From: Flavobacterium sp. | GTDB taxonomy: Bacteria > Bacteroidota > Bacteroidia > Flavobacteriales > Flavobacteriaceae | DNA: 64,000 nucleotides | Direction of reading: 5' to 3' | Assembly: GCF_027531905.1 (NCBI RefSeq) | Contig: NZ_JAPZSU010000036.1 | Location: forward strand, 1 to 64,000 | Shown: positions 34,877 through 42,452 of the stretch, piece after piece | Layout of the letters: every line of letters begins with the position of its first letter | How positions within the stretch are numbered: position 1 is the first letter of the stretch | Made by a program: the position numbers and the translations under genes | The notes under the pieces: model-generated | Told to the model about the DNA's origin: nothing | Database searches by the model: none | What the model saw: the letters and a program-made list of their open reading frames with translations, nothing else

Positions 34877-36298
34877 TTAATCTTCTCTACTTCCGTCATC
34901 CGCCATTCGTACCATTTTTGGGGTAAACTTTGCTACAACTTCAACCAATTCCTGTTGCGCGGCCATGACTTGATGGATGTCTTTATAAGCCATTGGGGCT
35001 TCGTCTAGTCCTGCGCCAATAAGCGTTACGCCTTGATCTTTCAGGATGGCTTGCATTTGGTTTGGAGTGATGGTTTTGATGGCTTGGGTACGGCTCATTT
35101 GTCTCCCTGCTCCGTGTGACGCCGAGTTGATGGCGTTTTCCTCGCCTTTTCCTCTTACCAAAAATCCTGGTGCGGTCATGCTTCCTGGAATAATTCCCAT
35201 CACGCCTTTTGCTGCGGGTGTCGCTCCTTTTCTATGCACAATTACTTCTTCACCATTCCAAATTTCTTTCCAAGCAAAGTTGTGATGGTTTTCGACTTTT
35301 GTCAAAACTTCTGCACCTAAAGCGCGCTGCATTTTGTTATGGATGATTTCGTGACAAGCCGAGGCATAATCGCCAGCCAAATTCATCGCCAGCCAATATT
35401 CTTGCCCCAATTGGGAATTCATATCTAAATAGGCTAAGTTTTTCGCCACTTCTGGAAGTTTACAAACCTCTTTGGCCATTTTGATGTACTGTCCCGCAAT
35501 GGTTGCGCCCATTCCGCGTGAACCAGAATGCGTTAACAAAGCCACATATTTCCCTTTTGGAATATTCAAAAGGACATCGTCTTGTTCAAACTCGATAATT
35601 CCAAATTCCACAAAATGGTTTCCACCACCAGAAGAACCCAATTGCGACCAAGCTTTGTCTTTTAAATTTTTTACAAACGGATTCAGATTGAAAGTATCAT
35701 TTTCTAAAACTGCATGATCTGATTTGTATTGTCCATGAAAGCCATGTCCAGCACCAAACTTAGTATGAGCAATCAATTCTCTTTTGAATTTTGCTTCGTT
35801 CTCATAATAAAAAGCCTCTGGAATATCATAGACCGACAATGCCATTCTGCACCCAATATCGACTCCCACTCCATAAGGAATAATGGCATTTTTGGTGGCT
35901 AGGACTCCGCCAATGGGCAATCCGTATCCTTGATGCGCATCTGGCATTAAAGCACCTGCAATGGTAACGGGAAGTTTCATCGCGACTTCCATTTGTTTTC
36001 TGGCACCTTCTTCGATATGTTCTAATCCATAAGCGGAATACGCAGTTGGATTTTGGTTTAGCGCGATGAAATCTTCTGGTTTTTCATTGGCTTTCTCGAT
36101 TAGCGCGACAGCTAATGGGCTGAAAATTGTATCGTCTATATATTGTTCTGGAGTTTCTAGTACGTTTTTGAAATGTTGTATCATTTCATCACGGGTAAAT
36201 CCGTTTCTTTTGCTGTTTATTTTTAAAGCGATTCCGATTGTTTTTCCTTCAGGGAATCCTAATGCTTTTATATCGTTTCCTGTTATGGGTGTTTTCAT
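34877..36298 (-). CDS. rtcB: RNA-splicing ligase RtcB
   Basis: The 473-residue protein is a full-length RtcB, the GTP- and Mn-dependent ligase that joins RNA 3'-phosphate or 2',3'-cyclic phosphate ends to 5'-OH ends, such as tRNA halves made by anticodon nucleases. Key residues are in place: Asp147 and Cys150 in GVDIGCRM, His228 in GGGNHFVEFG, His257 in LTHSGSRGMG, His355 in VHRKGATPA and the guanylylated His395 in SHGAGRQMSR. No rtcA or archease gene is present here. It has its own promoter with the palindromic operator at 36381-36401 and follows an SPFH gene on the same strand. Confidence 0.95.
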   Translation of the reverse strand: MKTPITGNDIKALGFPEGKTIGIALKINSKRNGFTRDEMIQHFKNVLETPEQYIDDTIFSPLAVALIEKANEKPEDFIALNQNPTAYSAYGLEHIEEGARKQMEVAMKLPVTIAGALMPDAHQGYGLPIGGVLATKNAIIPYGVGVDIGCRMALSVYDIPEAFYYENEAKFKRELIAHTKFGAGHGFHGQYKSDHAVLENDTFNLNPFVKNLKDKAWSQLGSSGGGNHFVEFGIIEFEQDDVLLNIPKGKYVALLTHSGSRGMGATIAGQYIKMAKEVCKLPEVAKNLAYLDMNSQLGQEYWLAMNLAGDYASACHEIIHNKMQRALGAEVLTKVENHHNFAWKEIWNGEEVIVHRKGATPAAKGVMGIIPGSMTAPGFLVRGKGEENAINSASHGAGRQMSRTQAIKTITPNQMQAILKDQGVTLIGAGLDEAPMAYKDIHQVMAAQQELVEVVAKFTPKMVRMADDGSRED

Positions 36299-36314
36299 TT
36301 GTATTGATTTTATA

Positions 36315-36347
36315 AACCTGATGACTTTCCGATGAAGCCATCAGGTT
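36315..36347 (-). promoter_or_regulatory. Hairpin in the rtcB leader
   Basis: AACCTGATG (36315-36323) pairs with CATCAGGTT (36339-36347) between the predicted promoter and the rtcB ATG. It may modulate stability or translation of the leader; the stem resembles other ACCTGA hairpins of this region. Confidence 0.45.
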
Positions 36348-36363
36348 GGTTGTTATTGTTAGG

Positions 36364-36401
36364 CAAAGATGTTTATGCAACTGCGTAATTATCTTACGTA
36401 G
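36364..36401 (-). promoter_or_regulatory. rtcB promoter with 21-bp palindromic operator
   Basis: The palindrome CTGCGTAA-TTATC-TTACGTAG (36381-36401) is followed on the minus strand, after exactly 10 nt, by ATCTTTG (36364-36370), a near-match to the Bacteroidetes -7 box. The same arrangement occurs at 38108-38145. The operator starts 5 bp beyond the SPFH stop, giving rtcB its own regulated promoter. The WYL protein is the obvious candidate regulator. Confidence 0.75.
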
Positions 36402-36405
36402 TGGA

Positions 36406-37503
36406 TTACTTTACGAAAATTTCTTTCAATTGACCAATGATGTTTCCGCTACCAGAAATGGTAATTTGACCAATTCTATCAGCAATTTTTTCTACATATT
36501 CCATTTCTTTCAATTTCCATAACATTTCGTTGTCTTCCATTAATTTGGCGGTATTCAACATGCTTCTCATTGCTGCGGTTTCTTCACGTCGCATAATACT
36601 GTTAGCTTGCGCTTTTTTCTCGGCAACTAAGACTTGATTCATGATCTCTTTCATATCACCAGGCAAAATCACATCTCTAATCCCTGCGTCAGCAACAGCT
36701 AAGCCTAAATCATTGATTTTGTTTGTTACTTGTGCTACAATTTCTTTTGAAATGGTTTCTTTTCTGGTCAATAATTCGTCTAAAGTAAAGCTACTCACAA
36801 AGGCTCTTATTGCCAATTGCATTACGATATATAATTGTTTTTCAAACTCTTTATTGTTGACTAATGCTTTGACAATATCAATCACTTGATATCTTACAAA
36901 AAAGTTGATTCGCAAGGTGGCTTTGTCTTTGGTTAATAATTCTTGCCCAGAAATTTCCATTTGTTGCTGTCTGGTATCCACGTTTTTTATTTCAACTTTT
37001 ATAGCGTTGTTCCAAAAGTAATAGGTGCCTGCTTGTACTTCTTTTACAAAGGTTCCGTTTTCAAAGAGTAGTCCTTTTTCAAAGTTGGCTACTTCAAATT
37101 TTCTAACGAATGGTCTTACTTTGTTATTTTCTAATAAAGCAATTTTGATGTTTTCTGTTATTACTGTTTTAGATACATCGGCTTTTATATAGGAGTTTTC
37201 TATATATCCTTTCCAAAAAGCATATCTTCCCGTGGATAACACTTCCTTGAACATTCCGTTTTCAAAGTATAAGGCGATTTCGTTATCTTCAATTTGAAAC
37301 ACATCTAAAAGAGAGGCTAACTTTTCATTTTGCAATAAAATGTTTAGTTCTATTGGCGCTATAAAGGATTGCTTCATTTCGTAAATTTTCACTTCTTTGT
37401 TGCCAAAAATCCAATAAGAACCCGCTTCTAACACGTTCGTTACTCTTCCTTTTTCAAAAACCAAACCTACTTGGTAGGCATTGATAGTAGTTCTTTTAAT
37501 CAT
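36406..37503 (-). CDS. SPFH/Band-7 (slipin-like) protein of an RNA repair locus
   Basis: The 365-residue protein has an SPFH/Band-7 domain at about 165-290 (ISGQELLTKDKATLRINFFVRYQV in two parts, then LDELLTRKETIS and DLGLAVADAGIRDVILPGDM) and a helical tail (300-345). Unlike membrane slipins it has no N-terminal hydrophobic helix. Instead the first 165 residues contain three repeats of about 25 residues: VGLVFEKGRVTNVLEAGSYW (12-31), IALYFENGMFKEVLSTGRYA (76-95) and KGLLFENGTFVKEVQAGTYY (143-162). It is therefore probably a cytosolic oligomer that may scaffold RtcB and the tRNA-like RNA encoded just upstream. SPFH proteins linked to RtcB and a tRNA-like RNA are known from comparative genomics. 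Confidence 0.83.
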   Translation of the reverse strand: MIKRTTINAYQVGLVFEKGRVTNVLEAGSYWIFGNKEVKIYEMKQSFIAPIELNILLQNEKLASLLDVFQIEDNEIALYFENGMFKEVLSTGRYAFWKGYIENSYIKADVSKTVITENIKIALLENNKVRPFVRKFEVANFEKGLLFENGTFVKEVQAGTYYFWNNAIKVEIKNVDTRQQQMEISGQELLTKDKATLRINFFVRYQVIDIVKALVNNKEFEKQLYIVMQLAIRAFVSSFTLDELLTRKETISKEIVAQVTNKINDLGLAVADAGIRDVILPGDMKEIMNQVLVAEKKAQANSIMRREETAAMRSMLNTAKLMEDNEMLWKLKEMEYVEKIADRIGQITISGSGNIIGQLKEIFVK

Positions 37504-37796
37504 AATTTCTTAATTTTTATGTTTTTTTTTGTTTTAAATGAAAAAATCTTTGGCACTTAATCCATAATCCAAAACGGAAATAAGTTGAATAACAATTGCA
37601 TTGTAATGGTTTTGTATTGTTTTTTGAGGCTTTTATTGTAAGCTGCAATCAAATACAAAAGCAAAAAAACGGAACTGAAATTGAATCCTATTTCAGGCTT
37701 TTTCTTATGTGTTTTTCTAAGACAAAGTCAAATACAACCGACTAAGTCCAAAGATTTTTAATGATCATCATTTTTGAGAGTGATGGAGCTCTGGAA
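37504..37796 (-). other. Leader region between the tRNA-like RNA and the SPFH gene
   Basis: No open frame, promoter or stable structure stands out here, apart from a small palindrome (AATGATGATCATT on the minus strand near 37760). It may be the 3' part of the non-coding RNA plus the 5' UTR of the SPFH gene. Confidence 0.4.
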
Positions 37797-37870
37797 AACA
37801 GATTTTGAGTCTGTTAGCGACAAGCCGCTGTCAAATGCAAACCTAAATTGCATGTAGGATTCGAACCTAC
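37797..37870 (-). ncRNA. tRNA-like element 2, permuted order T-acceptor-D-anticodon
   Basis: On the minus strand, in order: T-arm GTAGG-TTCGAAT-CCTAC (37870-37854), a 6-bp acceptor-like stem ATGCAA/TTGCAT closed by the loop TTTAGGT (37853-37835), two linker bases, a D-like hairpin GACA-GCGGCT-TGTC (37832-37819), and an anticodon arm AACAGA-CTCAAAA-TCTGTT (37815-37797) that looks like tRNA-Leu with anticodon CAA. The order is that of a tRNA opened between the anticodon arm and the T-arm, with the acceptor ends joined. The D-arm lacks the usual loop size, so it is less tRNA-like than element 1. Confidence 0.7.
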
Positions 37871-37879
37871 GTAACCAAA

Positions 37880-37973
37880 ACTATTGTTCTAACCAACTGA
37901 ACTATCCCGATACAATCGGGAGTGGGAATCGAACCCACGACGCATAGTGGCGATTGTTTTTTGGAAAACAACC
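37880..37973 (-). ncRNA. tRNA-like element 1, circularly permuted tRNA
   Basis: Minus strand: a hairpin TTGTTTT-CCAA-AAAACAA (37971-37954); then ACTAT (37948-37944), variable loop GCGTC, T-arm GTGGG-TTCGATT-CCCAC (37938-37922), acceptor 3' strand TCCCGAT, a 3-nt loop TGT, acceptor 5' strand ATCGGGA (37911-37905), TA, D-arm GTTC-AGTTGGTTA-GAAC (37902-37886), A, and ATAGT (37884-37880). ATAGT and ACTAT form a perfect 5-bp anticodon stem. All four tRNA stems have canonical lengths (7, 4, 5, 5), with TA at positions 8-9 and a 5-nt variable loop, but the two halves are swapped. The open ends lie where the anticodon loop would be. Confidence 0.82.
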
Positions 37974-38107
37974 AAAACCTTCAAGTCAAGTTGAATAGTA
38001 CATCATCATTTGCTAAAGCAAAACGAATACTACAATAGTGCTATACAGAAACACCCAACAAGACTCGCTTGATATTTATAATTCAATGAACGTTTTTATT
38101 TCTTGAA

Positions 38108-38167
38108 CAAAGATTTTAGAACTACTGCGCAATTATTTTGCGTAGGAAAAAAGAAATTTTACATTTG
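38108..38167. promoter_or_regulatory. Divergent promoter/operator of the tRNA-like RNA and the WYL gene
   Basis: The palindrome CTGCGCAA-TTATT-TTGCGTAG lies at 38125-38145. On the minus strand, 10 nt further, is ATCTTTG (38108-38114), predicted to start a transcript near 38100 that covers the tRNA-like elements and the SPFH gene. On the plus strand, TTTTG (38136-38140, inside the palindrome) and TACATTTG (38160-38167) form a consensus Bacteroidetes promoter with 19-nt spacing for the WYL gene. A regulator on the palindrome would cover the -33 box of its own gene. Confidence 0.75.
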
Positions 38168-38225
38168 ATGAAAAATGAGTGAATTTTTCTTAATCATAGG
38201 CATTAAACATTGAATATTTATAACT

Positions 38226-39257
38226 ATGGCACAAACCAAAAACGCCCTTATCCGTTATAAAACCATTGACAAATGTTTGCAAAATAAGTATAGGCAATGG
38301 ACATTAGACGATTTGATAGAAGCCGTTAGCGATGCTTTGTATGAATATGAAGGCAAAGAAAATCCAGTGAGCAAGCGCACCATTCAAGCCGATATTCAAA
38401 TGATGCGAAGTGAGAAATTGGGCTACAATGCGCCTATTGTGGTGTATGATAAGAAGTTTTACAAATACGAAGACGAAGATTTTTCGATAACGGATATTCC
38501 ACTTACAGAAACGGATATTAATGTTTTGACCGAGACGGTTTCGATGTTGAAGCAGTTCAAGGATTTTTCTTTGTTTACTGATGTTTCGGATATTTTACAG
38601 CGGTTAGAAGATAAAATTTATGCCGAGAAGTCGAATACACAACCCGTAATTCATTTGGACAAAAACGAAAATTTAAAGGGATTGCACTTTTTAGATGAAT
38701 TGTATCAAGCAATCATTAAGAAAGTGGTTTTAAAAATACGGTACAAATCATTCAAATCTAGAGAGGAAAGTGCATTTTTATTTCATGCTTTTATACTGAA
38801 AGAGTTTAATAATAGATGGTTTTTGGTGGGTAGAAGAAAGAAGTCACAACCTATTGCCAATTTGGCTTTAGACAGAATCATCGCGATTGATTATGATTTT
38901 CAAACGCCTTATATTGATGAAGTATTCGACGCTGATCGTTATTATAAAAACACCATTGGAGTCACTGTAAATTCGGGATTACAAGCCAGAAAAATTGAAC
39001 TGTGGATTGACAAAATCAATGCGCCTTACGTAATAACGAAACCGCTTCATGCTACGCAGCGCCTTATTTCAACCCATGCCGATGGTAGTATAATTATACA
39101 TTTGTTAATCATTGTAAATTATGAATTCGAACGCCTATTGTTGGGTTTTGGTAAAGGTCTAGAAGTCCTAAAGCCGGCAGGTCTGCGTAATAGAATGAAG
39201 CAGATTTTAATAGGTGCTCTTGAAAATTACGAAGAGAATGAATCACTTCTTCAATAA
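38226..39257 (+). CDS. WYL-domain transcriptional regulator of the RNA repair locus
   Basis: The 343-residue protein has an N-terminal winged helix (recognition segment SKRTIQADIQMM at 49-60) and a WYL domain (about 150-215) with FNNRWFLVGRRKK in place of the core motif, followed by a C-terminal WCX-like region ending in LLLGFGKGLEVLKPAGLR. WYL domains are thought to bind nucleic acid or nucleotide ligands and control conflict and repair genes. It is divergent from the tRNA-like RNA, SPFH and rtcB genes, with a shared operator. A broken tRNA or a fragment of the tRNA-like RNA is a plausible ligand. It overlaps the convergent Crp-like gene by 15 bp. Confidence 0.85.
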   Translation: MAQTKNALIRYKTIDKCLQNKYRQWTLDDLIEAVSDALYEYEGKENPVSKRTIQADIQMMRSEKLGYNAPIVVYDKKFYKYEDEDFSITDIPLTETDINVLTETVSMLKQFKDFSLFTDVSDILQRLEDKIYAEKSNTQPVIHLDKNENLKGLHFLDELYQAIIKKVVLKIRYKSFKSREESAFLFHAFILKEFNNRWFLVGRRKKSQPIANLALDRIIAIDYDFQTPYIDEVFDADRYYKNTIGVTVNSGLQARKIELWIDKINAPYVITKPLHATQRLISTHADGSIIIHLLIIVNYEFERLLLGFGKGLEVLKPAGLRNRMKQILIGALENYEENESLLQ

Positions 39258-39818
39258 CCTACTCTTCATTTTACTAAAGAATTCAGGTGTTACGCCAATG
39301 TAGGAAGCGATGTGTTTTTGGGGGAGTTTGTGAATTAAAGAGGGGTATTTTTTGCAGAACTTTTCGTAGCGTTCTTCGGCAGTCAAACTCAAATTATCCA
39401 TCAAGCGCTCTTGGTGAGTTACTAAGGAATTCTCGGCGAGTATTCTGAAAAAGCGTTCCAATTTTGGGATGGCTTTATAGAGTTTTTGATGGTTTTCTTT
39501 GGTTATGGTAACTATTTCAGCATCTTCTAGGACTTCGATAAAAAGATTGCCTGGTTTTCCAGAAATATAACTGTACATATCGCCCATCCACCAATCTTCG
39601 CAGGCAAAATGCAATACGTGTTCGATAATATTGTCGTTGATATTGAAGCTTCGCAATATACCTGAATTGACAAAATAAGTACTATCGGCCACTTTACCTG
39701 CGTGCAACAAAACCGATTTGGATTTGTGTTGTTGAGTCGTTGTTTTCGATAAAAATAAGGCCTCTTCCTCTGGGGTTAAGGCCACGTGTTTGGCAATATT
39801 TTGAAGAATTAAAGCCAT
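39243..39818 (-). CDS. Crp/Fnr family regulator
   Basis: The 191-residue protein has a cyclic-nucleotide-binding-like beta-roll (STYFVNSGILRSF, CEDWWMGDMYSYISGKPG) and a C-terminal helix-turn-helix with LPQKHIASYIGVTPEFFSKMKSRL (split, about 165-188). It lacks Fnr cysteines. Such regulators are abundant in Bacteroidetes with unknown ligands. The stop of the upstream DUF6370-like gene touches its ATG, so the two are probably co-transcribed. Its 3' end overlaps the convergent WYL gene. Confidence 0.85.
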   Translation of the reverse strand: MALILQNIAKHVALTPEEEALFLSKTTTQQHKSKSVLLHAGKVADSTYFVNSGILRSFNINDNIIEHVLHFACEDWWMGDMYSYISGKPGNLFIEVLEDAEIVTITKENHQKLYKAIPKLERFFRILAENSLVTHQERLMDNLSLTAEERYEKFCKKYPSLIHKLPQKHIASYIGVTPEFFSKMKSRLLKK

Positions 39819-40139
39819 TTATTTTACTTCGGGTAACAATTTGAAATACGTTACCTTAAAGCGATTGTCTACGATTTCACCAATTACTTCGGCTTTTCTT
39901 ACAGCTGCACAAAAACCGTCTTTGGCGTGCGCATCTCCGTGTTGGTCGATGTGTGTACCGTCTACGAAATAAGATTTTCCGTTGATGCGAACGGCTAAAT
40001 CACATTCTTTTCCTTCCATACCAAATTGGCATTGCCCGCAAGAAGCTTCTACAATTTGTTTCTTAGGGGTTTCTTTTTTTTCTTGTGCTGTTACAGCAAA
40101 ACTTACGAATACCAGAATAAGAGTTATAATTTTTTTCAT
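39819..40139 (-). CDS. Secreted DUF6370-like small protein
   Basis: From the ATG at 40139 the product has 106 residues, with a signal peptide (MKKIITLILVFVSFAVTA, cut before QEKKE). The mature part has a CGQC motif followed by a Cys in GKECDLAV and a later FCAAVRKAEVIG, a pattern like the small Cys-containing DUF6370 family. It may bind metal. The stop is directly adjacent to the Crp-like ATG. The 25 extra residues possible upstream are not needed. Confidence 0.7.
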   Translation of the reverse strand: MKKIITLILVFVSFAVTAQEKKETPKKQIVEASCGQCQFGMEGKECDLAVRINGKSYFVDGTHIDQHGDAHAKDGFCAAVRKAEVIGEIVDNRFKVTYFKLLPEVK

Positions 40140-40217
40140 AAACGAAATAAAAATAGGGTTAGATTTTTTCAAAAATAGGAATAAAAAAGGACAGCTCGCA
40201 AGCTGTCCGTACATTAT

Positions 40218-42092
40218 TTAATGAAAGTAATCTTCCTCGATTTCGAATTCGGCGTCTTTTTCCCAAATCTCCATTTCGCAGGGTTTGCAATTGAATTTGA
40301 GTTTGTATTCTAATTCGCCTTGTTTTAATACCAAAGGTTCTTTTACTTTTTTGTCCATATTTTCTCTATGGTATTTTGGACAGCGTTCCAACTCATATTT
40401 GATGCAATATTTAGTAGTCATCACTCTAGATTTTCCAGGGTCCCATTGCAATTCAAAGGCTTTTTCGATTTCGGTAACGCCGTGACGTTCGTAGAATTTA
40501 CGGGCTAGTTTGTTCGAAACATTGTACATAAAATCCAGCTTGGTTTCAGGGAAAGGATGGTCTGTTTTTACCAATTGATGCTCTTCGCGATGGTAATTTT
40601 TCAATCGAATTTCAGACAGTTGTTCGTAAACTGTTCTTCTCATCTCGTTGATTTTGGATATCGGTAAGAACCAATTTTCTGAAAATAAAATATTGATTTC
40701 GTCTGCTTTGTAAGGTGTGAATCCTGTTTTTGCCAAATTCGTTTTGAAAGTGGCCTCAATGGATTCGTTGTTTTTGGTTCTTTCTTTTGGATGCGCCAAT
40801 TGAACCGTACTTACATTTCCATCTTCGTCTGTAGCGATTAATTCGAATCCGTTTTCGTTTTCGGTCAATAATAAAGTAGTGCTGATTTTTCGAACCGCAC
40901 TGTCTTCGCGTTCCACAACTTTGATGAAAGCCGCATCGTTATTGCGATAAATGAAGGTTCCTGGTTTGATGTCTTTCAACACATTTGGATAGGCCAAGCC
41001 GTTTTCAACTTTGTTGACATAGATTCCGTCGGATTCGTTGTTTTCGTTGATGAAACAAAGCCCATCACCGTTGTTTAGGAATTCACCGTTTTCGATTTCG
41101 TAGGCATTTCCAACGGTTTTAATCAATTTACCAATGTATTGTCCTTTCGATTTTGGGCTTTCCCAAGAACCAATGGACTGATGTCTTTCGTTGACAAAAT
41201 AATCGGTATAACCACGATTAAAGGTTTTGTTCAAAGCGGAATCAAAAGTGTAGGTACAAGTTCCAGAAGAGGCTTTGGTGTATTTGTCATAACCATCTCC
41301 TTCTAAGAAAGCGTCTAATTTTTGACGCAAATACGAAACGTTATTTTTTACATAAACGATATCTTTCAAACGACCTTCGATTTTGAAAGAGCAAATTCCG
41401 GCTTCCACTAAATTTGGAATTTGGTCCGAAACGTCAAAATCCTTAATCGAAAGTAAATGACTGTTTTTGATTAAAGTCTCGCCATTGCCATCGATAAGGT
41501 TGTAGGGTAAACGACAGTTTTGGGCACATGAACCACGATTGGCAGAACGTTCTCCATTGGCTACACTCATATAACAGTTGCCGCTGAACGACACACAAAG
41601 TGCTCCAGTCACAAAAAACTCTAGTTCTACATCGGCTGTGTCTGCAATTTCTTTGATTTGGTGTAAATTCAATTCACGAGCCAAAACCACGCGTTTCATT
41701 CCCGCATCTTTTAAGAATTTGATTTTGTGTGGGTCGCGGTTGTTGGCTTGCGTACTGGCGTGTAAAACGATAGGAGGTAAGTCCATTTCCATAATGGCCA
41801 TGTCTTGAACAATCAAGGCATCAACTCCAATATCGTAGAGTTTCCAAATCATTTGGCGGCATTCTTCCAATTCGTTATCGTACAAAATAGTATTGATTAC
41901 AACAAAAACTTGCACGTTAAAAAGATGCGCATATTTTACTAATTCGGCAATATCATTAATGGAATTGGTGGCGTTAGAACGTGCTCCAAATTTTGGTGCT
42001 CCAATATACAGTGCGTCTGCTCCTGCATTGATGGCCGCCATACCATGAATTAAATCTTTAGCGGGCGCTAGTATTTCTATTTTCTTCTTCAT
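40218..42092 (-). CDS. Peptidase U32 family protein (RNA hydroxylation type)
   Basis: The 624-residue protein starts with ILAPAKDLIHGMAAINAGADALYIG (two halves of the U32 barrel start). It holds the conserved Cys cluster GALCVSFSGNC, RGSCAQNC and RLPY (about 165-195), and a C-terminal pair in CPKY and NCKPCE. U32 proteins such as TrhP and RlhA bind an Fe-S cluster and hydroxylate tRNA or rRNA using prephenate; earlier they were called collagenase-like proteases. By length and domain layout it could be a TrhP-type tRNA U34 hydroxylation protein, but this is inference. Confidence 0.82.
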   Translation of the reverse strand: MKKKIEILAPAKDLIHGMAAINAGADALYIGAPKFGARSNATNSINDIAELVKYAHLFNVQVFVVINTILYDNELEECRQMIWKLYDIGVDALIVQDMAIMEMDLPPIVLHASTQANNRDPHKIKFLKDAGMKRVVLARELNLHQIKEIADTADVELEFFVTGALCVSFSGNCYMSVANGERSANRGSCAQNCRLPYNLIDGNGETLIKNSHLLSIKDFDVSDQIPNLVEAGICSFKIEGRLKDIVYVKNNVSYLRQKLDAFLEGDGYDKYTKASSGTCTYTFDSALNKTFNRGYTDYFVNERHQSIGSWESPKSKGQYIGKLIKTVGNAYEIENGEFLNNGDGLCFINENNESDGIYVNKVENGLAYPNVLKDIKPGTFIYRNNDAAFIKVVEREDSAVRKISTTLLLTENENGFELIATDEDGNVSTVQLAHPKERTKNNESIEATFKTNLAKTGFTPYKADEINILFSENWFLPISKINEMRRTVYEQLSEIRLKNYHREEHQLVKTDHPFPETKLDFMYNVSNKLARKFYERHGVTEIEKAFELQWDPGKSRVMTTKYCIKYELERCPKYHRENMDKKVKEPLVLKQGELEYKLKFNCKPCEMEIWEKDAEFEIEEDYFH

Positions 42093-42452
42093 TATTACAA
42101 CTTTAGCTTTTCGAGTGTTCGCGAAAAAAAGTCTGCAAAGGTCTAATAAAATATTTAAGATTTCTAATTCAGGAATGGATTTTTTAAGAAATATTTTTTA
42201 AAACATAGCGAATTTAAAAAATATAGTATTTGCTTTTTTAACTCGAATAATAACTGGTTTTATATGAAAGTTGTCAATAAAATGTAAAAGAGCTGGTTCT
42301 TATAAAGAAAAAATCTCAATAGAATTGAGATTTTTAGAATAGATATTGTGTTTAGAGTTAAATTCCGTCGTAATCCGAGATTCTTTTAGTTGTTTTCATA
42401 ATGATTTTTTTTAGTTTTCCCGTTATTATTTTTTCAAATATAATTGTTTTTT
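42093..42452. other. Intergenic region with no recognised gene
   Basis: The stretch is very AT-rich. It holds the hairpin at 42309-42335 and a 32-codon frame (minus, start at 42398) that runs into that hairpin and is unlikely to be a gene. Nothing else was seen. Confidence 0.5.
42309..42335 (-). terminator. Terminator of the membrane protein gene
   Basis: AAAAATCTCAAT (42309-42320) pairs with ATTGAGATTTTT (42324-42335) around AGA, followed by T-rich sequence on the minus strand. It lies 117 bp past the stop of the gene at 42453. Confidence 0.7.

Noticed and set aside
37835..37911. An ordinary linear tRNA gene reading D-arm 1 together with T-arm 2
   Set aside because: The acceptor strands (ATCGGGA and ATGCAA) do not pair and no anticodon stem forms between them, while the permuted pairing is perfect.
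42303..42398. A 32-codon frame (minus) before the terminator at 42309
   Set aside because: Its end lies inside the hairpin and no similarity or coding bias supports it.
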